A DNA stretch of 64,000 nt from Bacteroidaceae bacterium. Lineage in GTDB: Bacteria; Bacteroidota; Bacteroidia; Bacteroidales; Bacteroidaceae. The stretch is from contig JAKSIO010000001.1 of NCBI GenBank assembly GCA_024398785.1, positions 434,001 to 498,000 of the forward strand. The letters are read 5' to 3'. Shown here piece by piece: positions 37,660 through 46,754 of this stretch. Numbering within the stretch: the stretch's first letter is position 1; the number at the start of each line of letters is the position of its first letter. Position numbers and translations under genes: made by a program. The notes beneath the pieces are model-generated. The model made no database searches, was not told the DNA's origin, and worked only from the letters and a program-made list of their open reading frames with translations.

Positions 37660-40122
37660 ATGAAATCAGGAATAGTTACATTGGCTGCCATAATGGCAGT
37701 TGGTTGTTTGTACGCACAGGATGCACAGGTAATCATCAATATTGATGCTGAGAATCAGGGACCGGCAGTCAGTCCTACGCACTATGGCTTGTTTTATGAG
37801 GATATCAATCATGCTGCCGACGGTGGTTTATATGCCGAGCTGATACGCAACCGTTCTTTTGAGGACGGCGGCATGGTCAGTTGGCAGGCCGTAGGAGGAG
37901 CAAGTCTTACACTTACACAGGATAATATGCTCAACAGTGTGCAGCATAACGCTCTTGATATTATTATGGCAGCAGGGGGCGACGGCGTGCGCAATGAAGG
38001 GTTCTGGGGTATGAATATTGTTGGTGGTCAGAAATACCAACTCAGTTTCTTTGCAAAGAGCAATGCCGGCTACAAGGGAACGCTGACCGCATGCCTTGTT
38101 ACAGCAGACGGACAGCCATTGGGCAGTGCAGCTATCCGTGTGAAGGCATCGGACAAATGGAAAAAATACACTGCTACCATTATTGCGAATGGAAATGACC
38201 CTAAGGGACAATTCGTTCTTACGGCAGACAAGGCCGGACAGTTACAGCTAGATGTGGTAAGTTTGTTCCCGCCTACGTTCAAGGACCGTCCCAACGGTAT
38301 GCGTCCCGATCTGGCACAGATGCTGGCCGATATGCACCCCCGTTTCCTGAGATTTCCGGGCGGTTGCTTTGTTGAGGGACAGGGCAGCCCTGACAATGCG
38401 TTCCGCTGGAAACGTACAATAGGCCCTATTGAGGAGCGTGAAGGACATGAAAACGTAAATTGGGGATACCGCACCTCTGACGGCATCGGCTTTCACGAAT
38501 ACCTGCAGCTAAGCGAAGATATAGGTGCAAAACCGCTGTATGTTGTAAATGTAGGCATCTGGCATGGTGGCTGTGACCCATATGATCAGATTGACAAGTG
38601 GATTGAAGAGTGTCTTGATGCCATTGAGTATGCCAATGGTGACAAGAGTACCAAATATGGTAAGATGCGTGCAAAAAACGGGCATCCGGAGCCTTTCGGT
38701 CTTGAATATATTGAGATTGGCAATGAAAATTACAATTATCACATGGAGAACAATTCGGACCAGTCTGACCACTATCCCGAACGTTATATCCAGTTCTACA
38801 ATGCCATCAAGGCCAAATATCCATACATTACCTGCATAGGTAACGTTGAATCCTGGAGCACGGACAACCCTAGATGGCGCAACGACTATCCGGTCGATAT
38901 GGTCGATGAGCACTATTATCGCAATCCAAGCTGGTTTGCTGACCGTTTCAACAAGTATGACAGTTACAGACGCGGCAGTCACAAAGTCTATGTGGGTGAA
39001 TATGCAGTCACAAGCCAGTTCGGTGTTATTGGCAATCTGAATGCCGCACTGGGCGAAGCTGTATATATGATGGGCATGGAAAACAATTCCGATGTGGTGG
39101 TCATGAATTCATACGCTCCCATTTTTGTTAATGAGAACGATGCCCGCTGGCGTCCCGACATGATACGTTTCAACTCATCACAGAACATGGGTACTCCATC
39201 GTACTACGTACAAAAACTGTTTTCCAACAATATCGGCACCAAAGTTCTCAAAACGGACTGTTCATGGAAACTCAATCTTCCTGCCCCCAAGATTGAAGAA
39301 CAAAAACCTGTACATGTGGCACTTGGCACATGGCACACCAATGTACATTACCGCAATCCGCAGCTTACGGTTGACGGTAAGGATGTTCCGGTTTCCGCAT
39401 TCAGCGATTGGAATGTTGCCACTGGCCTTTGGAGTGTTGAAAACGGGGAATACATACAGCGTTCCGGCTTTGAACCGGCTGTAAGCGTCTGCCCGCAGCA
39501 TATAGATAAGAAAAATTATTCGTTCCGTGTGCAGGCCATGAAAGAATCAGGAAACGAAGGTTTTCTGGTACTTGTAAACTATACCGACAACCGTAACTAC
39601 CAGTGGTATAATATTGCCGGTTGGAATAATTTGAACAATTGCGTTGAGCAAACCGCCCAAGGCAGTAAGGTAAGCATTGTCACTCAGAAACGTTTCCATG
39701 TTGAAAACAACCGCTGGTATGACATACAGGTTGATGTTGCCGGTGACAGCCTTTACTGTTACGTGGACGGCAGGTTGGACTTTGCCTGCAAAACCCGTAC
39801 GGGCGATATGATGGAAGGCGTATATGCATCAACTACCGTTGACCGGGACCAGAACATAATGTATGTAAAGTGTGTCAACCTGGGAGCCGGCAGTGCACCC
39901 GGCATTGTCAATCTGAAAAACTGCCGGATAGACACCGATGCCAAAAACGCGGTAACCCTAATCAGACTTGCATCGGAAAACGGAACTGACGAAAATACCC
40001 TTGACAATCCTAGGGCTATATATCCGGAAAACATTGATATTCCAGCCACAGATTCCGGCACTGTCCGTTTTGAAGTTGCTCCGTTCTCTGTCAACATTCT
40101 CAAGATCAGACTCAAGAACTGA
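37660..40122 (+). CDS. Secreted GH51 alpha-L-arabinofuranosidase
   Basis: 820 residues: signal peptide (1-19); a carbohydrate-binding-like beta-sandwich (about 70-205) set into the N-terminal part; the GH51 barrel with acid/base E356 in EIGNENYNY and nucleophile E447 in VGEYAV; a jelly-roll domain interrupted by a LamG/DUF1080-like module (about 565-745, YNIAGWNNLNN, WYDIQVDVAGDSLYCYVDG). It probably strips arabinose from arabinoxylan or arabinan. It lies 18 bp after alkD. The stop codon is inside the loop of the terminator hairpin at 40111-40133. Confidence 0.92.
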   Translation: MKSGIVTLAAIMAVGCLYAQDAQVIINIDAENQGPAVSPTHYGLFYEDINHAADGGLYAELIRNRSFEDGGMVSWQAVGGASLTLTQDNMLNSVQHNALDIIMAAGGDGVRNEGFWGMNIVGGQKYQLSFFAKSNAGYKGTLTACLVTADGQPLGSAAIRVKASDKWKKYTATIIANGNDPKGQFVLTADKAGQLQLDVVSLFPPTFKDRPNGMRPDLAQMLADMHPRFLRFPGGCFVEGQGSPDNAFRWKRTIGPIEEREGHENVNWGYRTSDGIGFHEYLQLSEDIGAKPLYVVNVGIWHGGCDPYDQIDKWIEECLDAIEYANGDKSTKYGKMRAKNGHPEPFGLEYIEIGNENYNYHMENNSDQSDHYPERYIQFYNAIKAKYPYITCIGNVESWSTDNPRWRNDYPVDMVDEHYYRNPSWFADRFNKYDSYRRGSHKVYVGEYAVTSQFGVIGNLNAALGEAVYMMGMENNSDVVVMNSYAPIFVNENDARWRPDMIRFNSSQNMGTPSYYVQKLFSNNIGTKVLKTDCSWKLNLPAPKIEEQKPVHVALGTWHTNVHYRNPQLTVDGKDVPVSAFSDWNVATGLWSVENGEYIQRSGFEPAVSVCPQHIDKKNYSFRVQAMKESGNEGFLVLVNYTDNRNYQWYNIAGWNNLNNCVEQTAQGSKVSIVTQKRFHVENNRWYDIQVDVAGDSLYCYVDGRLDFACKTRTGDMMEGVYASTTVDRDQNIMYVKCVNLGAGSAPGIVNLKNCRIDTDAKNAVTLIRLASENGTDENTLDNPRAIYPENIDIPATDSGTVRFEVAPFSVNILKIRLKN

Positions 40123-40142
40123 CGGTTCTTGAGTTATTTTTT
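40111..40142 (+). terminator. Terminator overlapping the end of the GH51 gene
   Basis: Perfect 9-bp stem CTCAAGAAC (40111-40119) / GTTCTTGAG (40125-40133), loop TGACG, then TTATTTTTT. The first arm encodes the last three residues and the loop holds the TGA stop. The T-tract overlaps the last codons of the convergent SGNH gene. Confidence 0.8.
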
Positions 40143-40820
40143 CTTGCGGGCGCGCGGTTTGTCTTTGATGGCTTCCTGGAGTTGTTGGCTGATGGCTTCC
40201 ATCCCCTTGACTGACGGATGACCGTTCTGCTTCTCTATGTCATGCAGTTCAATAAGCTGGATTCCGTAGTGCTGGCAGACGGTACGCATTGATTCGTTGA
40301 TTTCCTCCCTCAGTTCGGAGTTGAGAATGGAATAAATCTTTGCTGCGGGATATTTCTTCTGCAGACCGTCAAACAGGCAGGCCAGTGCAGGACGGAATGC
40401 TTTACAGTCATCTTTAGTCCAATCAGAGTACTGATATTCGCCAACAGGGGAGTTTGCCCATGCGTCATTTGTTCCGCCGAACACGAAAATGATGTCGGGG
40501 TTGCCCAGGCTGTCAATACGTGTCAGAAATGATGAAGCGTAAGAATTCATGCGCATGTATCCGGTACCGCATATTGTTGTGCCTCCCCATGAATTGTTCT
40601 TTTCAAGCTTGTAGCCTTTGGCCTTGATGTAAAGACTCCACCACGTCTGTTCCACCTCTTTTACATCATTGTTGGCATCGGGATAGAACGGAGCATACCC
40701 TTCAGGATTCCAACCCTTGAATGTGGAATATGAATCACCCAGAACGGATACTTTCTTTGTCAGAGCAAATGAAACTGTCGATGCCACCATCAGCATGGCA
40801 AATATGCAAAGTCTTTTCAT
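40134..40820 (-). CDS. Secreted SGNH/GDSL hydrolase
   Basis: 228 residues with a signal peptide (1-19, ending SFA). SGNH blocks: nucleophile Ser in VLGDSYSTF, oxyanion glycine region SWGGTTICG, FGGTNDAW with the block III Asn, and HPSVKGMEAI with the catalytic His. Such enzymes remove acetyl groups from polysaccharides, or cleave other esters. Placed among GH51, GH9 and GH43 genes it may be a xylan acetyl esterase. ATG at 40820 is chosen because it begins the signal peptide and follows a promoter at 40844-40875. The tail is very basic (RARKKK). Confidence 0.85.
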   Translation of the reverse strand: MKRLCIFAMLMVASTVSFALTKKVSVLGDSYSTFKGWNPEGYAPFYPDANNDVKEVEQTWWSLYIKAKGYKLEKNNSWGGTTICGTGYMRMNSYASSFLTRIDSLGNPDIIFVFGGTNDAWANSPVGEYQYSDWTKDDCKAFRPALACLFDGLQKKYPAAKIYSILNSELREEINESMRTVCQHYGIQLIELHDIEKQNGHPSVKGMEAISQQLQEAIKDKPRARKKK

Positions 40821-40843
40821 ATCATTTGATATTTTTATCAGAG

Positions 40844-40875
40844 CAAAAGTAGAACAAAATAAATAATGTTGCAAT
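40844..40875 (-). promoter_or_regulatory. Promoter of the SGNH hydrolase gene
   Basis: Minus strand ATTG (40875-40872), 20-bp spacer, TACTTTTG (40851-40844), about 24 bp before the ATG. It nearly touches the plus-strand TATCTTTG box at 40894-40901 of the divergent small membrane protein gene, so polymerases may compete. Confidence 0.65.
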
Positions 40876-40905
40876 TTATTTTGTAAAAATATGTATCTTT
40901 GGAAT

Positions 40906-41313
40906 ATGGCAGGCAACCGCATTTTCAGGAAAACAGACCCTTCAACCAATAAAACTGCGTATCAAACGGTTTTTTATTGGCTGCATTGGGTCTCTGTGCT
41001 CTTGCCGGTAGCGGTCTTGCTGTTTGTCCTGATAAGATGTGAGAATTATCCGCGTGCGCTGATTGAATTCCTCAGTGCTTTGACCAAAATTGTTCTGATA
41101 AGCGTTTTTATTCTCCGCTATCTTTTACTGAAAGATTGCAGACATTCATTTTTTGCTGCATGCGCTATTCTGGTTTTATTCCTGTTTTCACAATATAGTC
41201 CGGTTGTCTTCTGGATAAGCCTGGCCGGGACTGTTCTTTTGTGGTTCTGCCACTTGGCGTATTGCTGCAGGTTCATATTCCAGACTTGCGGATGCCGTAG
41301 AGGTATGCGGTAA
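40906..41313 (+). CDS. Small membrane protein, unknown function
   Basis: 135 residues with three or four hydrophobic spans (WVSVLLPVAVLLFVLI, KIVLISVFILRYLLL, FFAACAILVLFLF, FWISLAGTVLLWF), ending in a Cys/Arg-rich tail. No family recognised. A TATCTTTG box at 40894-40901 puts the predicted transcript start at about the ATG (40906), so the message would be leaderless; an ATG at 40891 in the same frame is also possible. The 3' end overlaps the convergent GH9 gene by 41 bp. It could be a real small inner-membrane protein or a chance ORF; the consistent spans favour a gene. Confidence 0.5.
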   Translation: MAGNRIFRKTDPSTNKTAYQTVFYWLHWVSVLLPVAVLLFVLIRCENYPRALIEFLSALTKIVLISVFILRYLLLKDCRHSFFAACAILVLFLFSQYSPVVFWISLAGTVLLWFCHLAYCCRFIFQTCGCRRGMR

Positions 41314-43576
41314 GAGCCATCTTGCCACGCATGGTCTCACGCGGAGTAAACTCTCCGTTAACCCATATATAACGCTGGTTGAAGAATGATTCCTGGCTTG
41401 GCCAGCCTTCTGTCCATGCGGGATAGCAGCGCTTGAGAAGTATCTGCGCATCGCCACCATCGCCGCGTGACCATGTCTCGGTACCGTTGAACGGTGTCTG
41501 CCCCGGATGTGAGCCCGGTACGCCGTCATTACGCCCTGTGGTGTAGCAGTCTGTTATATGGCGCTGCCCCAGACCCGTCATCTCTACCGTATTGCTCGGA
41601 TTGCGTCCAAAGCACCAGTCGGCATCGATGTACATGGCTTTCTCCAGTCTGAGTCTTGTATCATTGTCTTCGGCAATGAAATGTGCCATCATTACCAACT
41701 GCAGGTTTTCAGATGTCTGCCAACGGGAATCATTGGTGGTGCGGCGTGACGGGCGCAGGTCACTGCGGCTTACATGGTTAGTCTCGGCCTCCAGGGTAAC
41801 GCTGCTCTTCATGTTCCGGTAAAGCTCGGGGTAATGGCGTTCCTGCGGACAGTTGAGATAAGCGGCAGTACCCCATATCTGATAACCCTGGCGGGTGTTC
41901 CATATCTTTGAGTCCGGTCCTGTGACAATACTCAGCTCTGCCATGATATCCTCCCATTCACGTTCTCCGGTCACATTGTATAGGTATGCGGCTGCCATCT
42001 GACGGAAGTCGTTACCTCTCATGTTGCCGTCGCCTATAGCCTGGAAGTCATTGAGTTGGCGGTTCTCCTGCCGGTCGGCATAACGGTACGCCGTGATAGC
42101 CTGGTCTGTGTAGTATTCCATCAGTTCCTTATTGCCTGCAATACGCATACATTCCGCCAGCATTGCGCAGTTGGCTGCATTGGCCCACGCGGCCATTGTT
42201 GTGCAGCCTGCCTGGAACATGACAGTCCACTCCTTTGACGGGTTGGTCACACCCTGGCTGTAGCCTTCGCCATCGCGGATGCTCAGGAAGAAATCCACTT
42301 CGTTGCGGGCTTCGTCAATTATGTCGGGGATTCCGTTACCGCTTTCCGCAATGCCAAGGTCATCCTCACCAATACGGCCATTGGTCAGGAAATAGGGTAG
42401 AAGCAAATCGTATATGTTGCTTACGTGAGCCAGATGGCGGTCCCAGTCAAATGCGTCCGAATGACCGCCGCGCACTTGGGTGTTGACAGGATTGCCGGGC
42501 AGACGATGCTGCCAGAACTGTGATTCAGTTGCCGGTTTGAAGTGCGGTTCGTCCCATACGTCTCCGCCTATGCGGCGCCAATCGGGGCTCCATGGCTGCA
42601 GGTCCGTCTTATAAACTGTGAATCCAACCGGATCAACTTCAGGAATGAAAGCCGGCTGCCGCGGAACGGGCGACACGTTCGGATTGGGTTTCTCGCCCAG
42701 ACGCATATAGTAGTAGCCACGGACGGAATATCGGTACGGTTCGTAGTAGACATCGTTTCCGATGTCGAAATCCATACTGCAGCCAACGTCTTCCACAATA
42801 AGACGGTAGCGTCCGGGGGTAGAGCATTTGAAGTCAATGTTCCATACATCGGAACCTGTATCATCCTTGCGGTTGGCCTCCTGTCTGTATTCTTCACGCG
42901 CTTTCCAGAACGTAACGTTGCCCACTTGGCGTCGTTTGCCGGTATTCACATTGTACAGCCATACCTTCTTGCCCTGGAACTGCGTGTAGTCTCTCTGGCC
43001 TCCGTCACCCATCCAAAGGTACAGGTCGGCAGCCTTGACAGGCTGGTCCGGTGTATATCCTATTATATTCACATGAATGGCCTCGGACATATTATGGCTG
43101 ATGTCGAATCTGATCTGACAACTGTTCACATCGGCATTGACTCCCGATGGAATGCTGACAGTGTATGTGCATCCCTGTTTCATTGGTTTTGGGAGCTGCA
43201 GATAGAGCCAGTGATCCAGTTCTGATGCAAGTGTGTGGTCCACCTGCATGGGCTTTGAACGGCGCCATACATTCACCGGATGTACTGAGCCATAGTGTCT
43301 GTCATCGGCCGATGAAACCGTCCATTCTGCAGCTATGGTAGCAGTCTCCGGATCCAGACGCTGGCCGAACACCATCAGAGTGTCATCGCCCTCTGCAAAC
43401 GAATGTCCCAGATATGCGCTTGGTCCCGTGCCGTCATCACGATAACGGATTTCTCCGTCCCTTACCAGCAGCATCAGGTAATCCTTGTCCAGCACTTTCA
43501 GTTCCATGAATTTTGCAGCATTGGTGAACAATGGTGCAATAACTGAAGCAATCAGCAGCAGTGCACTTTTCTTCAT
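41273..43576 (-). CDS. Secreted GH9 family glycoside hydrolase
   Basis: 767 residues: signal peptide (1-20); two beta-rich N-terminal domains (about 25-275), the second being the CelD_N-type Ig fold that precedes GH9 barrels; then the (alpha/alpha)6 barrel (about 280-765). The catalytic loop is GGHSDAFDWDRH with D374 and D377, in place of the usual GGWYDAGDY; the C-terminal acid is probably E742 or E747 in VNGEFTPRET. GH9 enzymes are mostly endoglucanases, but this arrangement also fits members acting on mixed-linkage glucan or oligosaccharides. It starts 25 bp after the lipoprotein gene at 43602-44543, so both share a promoter. Confidence 0.85.
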   Translation of the reverse strand: MKKSALLLIASVIAPLFTNAAKFMELKVLDKDYLMLLVRDGEIRYRDDGTGPSAYLGHSFAEGDDTLMVFGQRLDPETATIAAEWTVSSADDRHYGSVHPVNVWRRSKPMQVDHTLASELDHWLYLQLPKPMKQGCTYTVSIPSGVNADVNSCQIRFDISHNMSEAIHVNIIGYTPDQPVKAADLYLWMGDGGQRDYTQFQGKKVWLYNVNTGKRRQVGNVTFWKAREEYRQEANRKDDTGSDVWNIDFKCSTPGRYRLIVEDVGCSMDFDIGNDVYYEPYRYSVRGYYYMRLGEKPNPNVSPVPRQPAFIPEVDPVGFTVYKTDLQPWSPDWRRIGGDVWDEPHFKPATESQFWQHRLPGNPVNTQVRGGHSDAFDWDRHLAHVSNIYDLLLPYFLTNGRIGEDDLGIAESGNGIPDIIDEARNEVDFFLSIRDGEGYSQGVTNPSKEWTVMFQAGCTTMAAWANAANCAMLAECMRIAGNKELMEYYTDQAITAYRYADRQENRQLNDFQAIGDGNMRGNDFRQMAAAYLYNVTGEREWEDIMAELSIVTGPDSKIWNTRQGYQIWGTAAYLNCPQERHYPELYRNMKSSVTLEAETNHVSRSDLRPSRRTTNDSRWQTSENLQLVMMAHFIAEDNDTRLRLEKAMYIDADWCFGRNPSNTVEMTGLGQRHITDCYTTGRNDGVPGSHPGQTPFNGTETWSRGDGGDAQILLKRCYPAWTEGWPSQESFFNQRYIWVNGEFTPRETMRGKMALTAYLYGIRKSGI

Positions 43577-43601
43577 AACTTATATGTTTTGCCAACAGGG
43601 C

Positions 43602-44543
43602 CTATTCCCATAGAATCCAAATGCGGCTGATTTCGGTAATCAGGCCGTTCTCTATGGTTACGCGTGTGTCAAACTGGGTGAATTGTAGCCTGCGTTCATT
43701 CATCTTTTCAATGTAGAGCTTTTGGGCAGAACGTATGGTGTCAGAAGTGGCATTGGGGCCGGTTCCGCAGTCTATTATTATGAAATCCTGGTCCAGTGCC
43801 AAGTGGGCCTTGCCCAACTCCGTGTAGACGGTACGCGCATCACTGAGCTTTGCAACGTAAGTGCCGCCTCCGTAACCAACCAGACGGCATCCTCCATTAT
43901 CTGGGCCTTTGTTAATGTCAATACCGTAGTTTCCATTATCAATTGTGCTGATAACCATGGGGCTTGAATCATAGATTATGGTGTCTCCAACATGCATTGT
44001 TGCTATATCCACCACATCATACAGATCACGGCTGAATACGGTCATGTCCAGGGTACCTCCCATCCAGCGGAAGTCATCCGGCGTAAATGCTGCAGAAACG
44101 GTGCAATCCTGCAGGTTGTTCACATCGAGTCCGGAAGGCAACGGGGTAATCAGTCTGCAACCGTCACCAATATCCTCAATGATTTTCTTTCCTTTTTTAT
44201 CTGAGATCCTGATTCTCTTTGTGAAGACGATGCCCATGTCGATGGCCGTGTATCTGTACCATCCGCCCCCCAAGTCTTCTATGTCTGTTATAGTGTGCTC
44301 ACGGCTGGGACCATCCTGTGCCGCACTGCGGAATATCCAGACAGCATATCCTTTCCCTTCATAGTCATATTCCTCTGTGAGTTTTGCCAGCAGATGCTTT
44401 GAACAGTGTCGCTCAAGGAATGTGTAGTCCTCATAAAGGCATTTCTCATACATGTCACGGATAAACGTCTTGTCATCGGGACTCTTTGTGCACGCTGCAG
44501 CAATTGCACACACAATTATTGAAACAATTGTTATCTTCTTCAT
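43602..44543 (-). CDS. Lipoprotein of unknown function (DUF3828-like N-terminal part)
   Basis: 313 residues with a lipoprotein signal (AIAAAC, lipidation at about C18). The first half (about 25-135, FIRDMYEKCLYEDYTFLERH, WYRYTAIDMGIVFTKRIRI) resembles DUF3828-type NTF2-like domains. The second half is not recognised. It is the first gene of a two-gene unit with the GH9 enzyme and has the strongest promoter match of this region. A role with the GH9 enzyme at the outer membrane is inferred only from position. Confidence 0.6.
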   Translation of the reverse strand: MKKITIVSIIVCAIAAACTKSPDDKTFIRDMYEKCLYEDYTFLERHCSKHLLAKLTEEYDYEGKGYAVWIFRSAAQDGPSREHTITDIEDLGGGWYRYTAIDMGIVFTKRIRISDKKGKKIIEDIGDGCRLITPLPSGLDVNNLQDCTVSAAFTPDDFRWMGGTLDMTVFSRDLYDVVDIATMHVGDTIIYDSSPMVISTIDNGNYGIDINKGPDNGGCRLVGYGGGTYVAKLSDARTVYTELGKAHLALDQDFIIIDCGTGPNATSDTIRSAQKLYIEKMNERRLQFTQFDTRVTIENGLITEISRIWILWE

Positions 44544-44563
44544 TCAAGTAAAATTGTTGAATC

Positions 44564-44595
44564 CAAAGATAAGCAATGCCTGTTCTTATTCCAAA
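44564..44595 (-). promoter_or_regulatory. Promoter of the lipoprotein-GH9 unit
   Basis: Minus strand TTTG (44595-44592), 20-bp spacer, TATCTTTG (44571-44564), 20 bp before the ATG at 44543. Full match to the Bacteroidetes form. Confidence 0.82.
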
Positions 44596-44620
44596 TTACT
44601 ACATAATATTGTGCGGAAAA

Positions 44621-44651
44621 GTTGCATGTTTGGCAAAATCAATTATTTTTG
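44621..44651 (+). promoter_or_regulatory. Promoter of the GH43 unit
   Basis: GTTG (44621-44624), 19-bp spacer, TATTTTTG (44644-44651), 26 bp before the ATG at 44678. One change in the -33 box. It is divergent from the promoter at 44564-44595. Confidence 0.65.
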
Positions 44652-44677
44652 CGGTATCCATTTGTAGTTGTAAAAAT

Positions 44678-46054
44678 ATGAGAAAGAATTTTGGCCTGAT
44701 ATCTATGCTGGCGCTGTCGGCATTAGGCATGACAATGAGTTTGAGCGCACAGAATCCTGTGATTCACACAATGTTTACTCCGGACCCGGCGCCGTATGTC
44801 CATGGTGATACCCTCTATCTGTTCGTTGACCACGACGAGGACGATGCCCAGTATTTCAAGATGAAGGACTGGCTTCTGTATTGTACCACCGATATGGTGA
44901 ACTGGACATATCTGGGTACACAGGTATCTACGGCTACGTTCAAATGGGCCAAACAGGGTGACCGCGCTTGGGCATCGCAAGCAGTGGAACGTAATGGCAA
45001 ATGGTACTGGTATGTGTGCTGCAATACCGCAAAGGGTGGCGATGCACTTGCTGTAGCGGTGGCCGACAATCCGCAGGGACCCTGGACCGATGCCATAGGT
45101 GCGCCGTTGGCCGAAGGATTCAGCTTTATTGATCCTACAGTGTTTGTGGATAATGACGGCAGGGCATACCTGTTCTGGGGAAACAAGGGTTGCTGGTACG
45201 GTGAACTCAATGATGATATGATTTCCTTCAAGAATGGCTACAAAGAGGTTCCGGGATTCCACGACCCTGAGTGCTTTGGACCGGAATCCCTGAAGGAGAA
45301 CTGGGCCAAGGGTGGTAAGAAAGAGATGATGGTAGGCTATGAGGAAGGCCCTTGGGTTACAAAGAAAGGCCAGACATATTTTATGACATATCCTGCAGGG
45401 GGAGTACCTGAACATATGGCCTATTCTACGGCTCCTACAATTGACGGCCCATGGACCTATCGCGGGCGTATTATGGACCAGGCCGAAAACAGTTTCACAA
45501 TTCACGGCGGTGAAGTGACGTTCAAGGGACACAATTATATGTTCTATCACAATGGGGCTCTTCCAGGTGGAGGCGGTTTCCGCCGTTCAACCTGTGTGGA
45601 GGAATTCAGTTATAATGCAGATGGCAGCATACCGTTCATTCCGTTCACTAAAGAAGGTGTTGCACCGTTAGGCACTGTCAATCCGTATGTTCGGGTGGAG
45701 GCAGAGACAATGGCAGATGCTTCCGGTCTTAAGAACGACAGCCGTGACGGTGTTGATCATTATGTTACATCCATAAACAATGGAGACTGGCTGAAAATCA
45801 GAGAAGTGGATTTCGGGAAAAAAGCGCCCACGCATGCTACTGTTGCCATTGAGGCATTCAGGAGCAACGCTGCAATAGAGTTCTATGCCGACAATATGGA
45901 CGGCGCGCCTATATGCACAGTAGATGTCACAGAGGGCAGCTCCGTGCAGAAAGCTCGTATCAAGACAAAACTGACAGGTGTGCACGATGTTTACATCAGA
46001 TTTACCGGTGGAAAGGGCGATTTCTTTGATTTTGACTGGTGGCAATTCAAATAA
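44678..46054 (+). CDS. Secreted GH43 enzyme with C-terminal CBM6
   Basis: 458 residues: signal peptide (about 1-24, ending LSAQ); five-bladed GH43 propeller (about 28-330) with catalytic base D36 (FTPDPAP), D152 (FIDPTVF) and acid E223 (YEEGPWV); CBM6 (about 335-458, VRVEAETMADASG, GDWLKIREVDFG). The family members with this layout are beta-xylosidases or arabinofuranosidases. With GH10 and GH51 it completes an arabinoxylan set. It heads a three-gene unit with two lipoproteins at 17-bp spacings. The ATG at 44678 gives the signal peptide; a longer frame upstream does not. Confidence 0.9.
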   Translation: MRKNFGLISMLALSALGMTMSLSAQNPVIHTMFTPDPAPYVHGDTLYLFVDHDEDDAQYFKMKDWLLYCTTDMVNWTYLGTQVSTATFKWAKQGDRAWASQAVERNGKWYWYVCCNTAKGGDALAVAVADNPQGPWTDAIGAPLAEGFSFIDPTVFVDNDGRAYLFWGNKGCWYGELNDDMISFKNGYKEVPGFHDPECFGPESLKENWAKGGKKEMMVGYEEGPWVTKKGQTYFMTYPAGGVPEHMAYSTAPTIDGPWTYRGRIMDQAENSFTIHGGEVTFKGHNYMFYHNGALPGGGGFRRSTCVEEFSYNADGSIPFIPFTKEGVAPLGTVNPYVRVEAETMADASGLKNDSRDGVDHYVTSINNGDWLKIREVDFGKKAPTHATVAIEAFRSNAAIEFYADNMDGAPICTVDVTEGSSVQKARIKTKLTGVHDVYIRFTGGKGDFFDFDWWQFK

Positions 46055-46071
46055 CGACAATTCAAATAGCT

Positions 46072-46737
46072 ATGAGAAAGAGCGTTTTATTGGTGCTTGC
46101 CGTGACAGCTCTGCTGCTATGCGGCTGCCAGAAGACTGAAATTGAGTATCAGTGGGTAGATCTGGGGCTTTCTGTCAAATGGGCAAAGGTCAATGTGGGC
46201 TCTACAACCATATCCGGATACGGCGATTATTTCGCATGGGGAGAGGTCTCTGCAAAAGAGAAATATTCCGCTGAAAACTACAAGTGGTATGACATTGACC
46301 AACAACTCACCAAATATTGCAGCAGCCACGCATACCCCGATGCTGACTCTCTTACCCAACTTCTGCCTGAGGACGATGCCGCTGCGGTTAATTGGGGAAA
46401 CGGTTGGCGTATGCCTACATATCCGGAACTGATGGAACTTATAAAGAACTGCCAGTGGACATTCAGCAGCATAGACGGTGTAAAGGGATATATGGGACGC
46501 AGCAAAATACAAGGATATGAAGATGCATGGATTTTCTTCCCTGCTGCAGGTTTCTGCAACCAGGACGGATCGTATCCCGGATACGAGGGCTATTACTGGA
46601 CATCGACTAATTGCGGAGGTTCCAACAGCATACAGTCAGATGCTTTTGCTTTCAATCCTTCAATGATAACAACCATAGGGTTTGGAGACGGAATGGCACG
46701 TATTGTAGGTGCATCCATCCGCCCCGTTCACGAATAA
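46072..46737 (+). CDS. Lipoprotein with a Fibrobacter-type major paralogous domain
   Basis: 221 residues. Lipoprotein signal ending LLCGC (about C17). Next comes WVDLGLSVKWAKVNVGS and YFAWGE, then NWGNGWRMPTYPELMELI, and finally a YYWTSTN-type segment with IRPVHE at the end. These match the domain known from Fibrobacter succinogenes surface proteins (TIGR02145-like), widespread in Bacteroidales lipoproteins. The fold is of the C-type lectin/formylglycine-enzyme kind. It sits 17 bp after the GH43 gene. A glycan-binding role is possible but not shown. Confidence 0.75.
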   Translation: MRKSVLLVLAVTALLLCGCQKTEIEYQWVDLGLSVKWAKVNVGSTTISGYGDYFAWGEVSAKEKYSAENYKWYDIDQQLTKYCSSHAYPDADSLTQLLPEDDAAAVNWGNGWRMPTYPELMELIKNCQWTFSSIDGVKGYMGRSKIQGYEDAWIFFPAAGFCNQDGSYPGYEGYYWTSTNCGGSNSIQSDAFAFNPSMITTIGFGDGMARIVGASIRPVHE

Positions 46738-46754
46738 AAATCTGTTTTGTATCT

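Noticed and set aside
45668..46060. Long antisense reading opposite the end of the GH43 gene
   Set aside because: The opposite strand has intact GH43/CBM6 motifs, and the antisense protein has no family pattern or start context. The same holds for other long antisense frames opposite xylanase and esterase genes.
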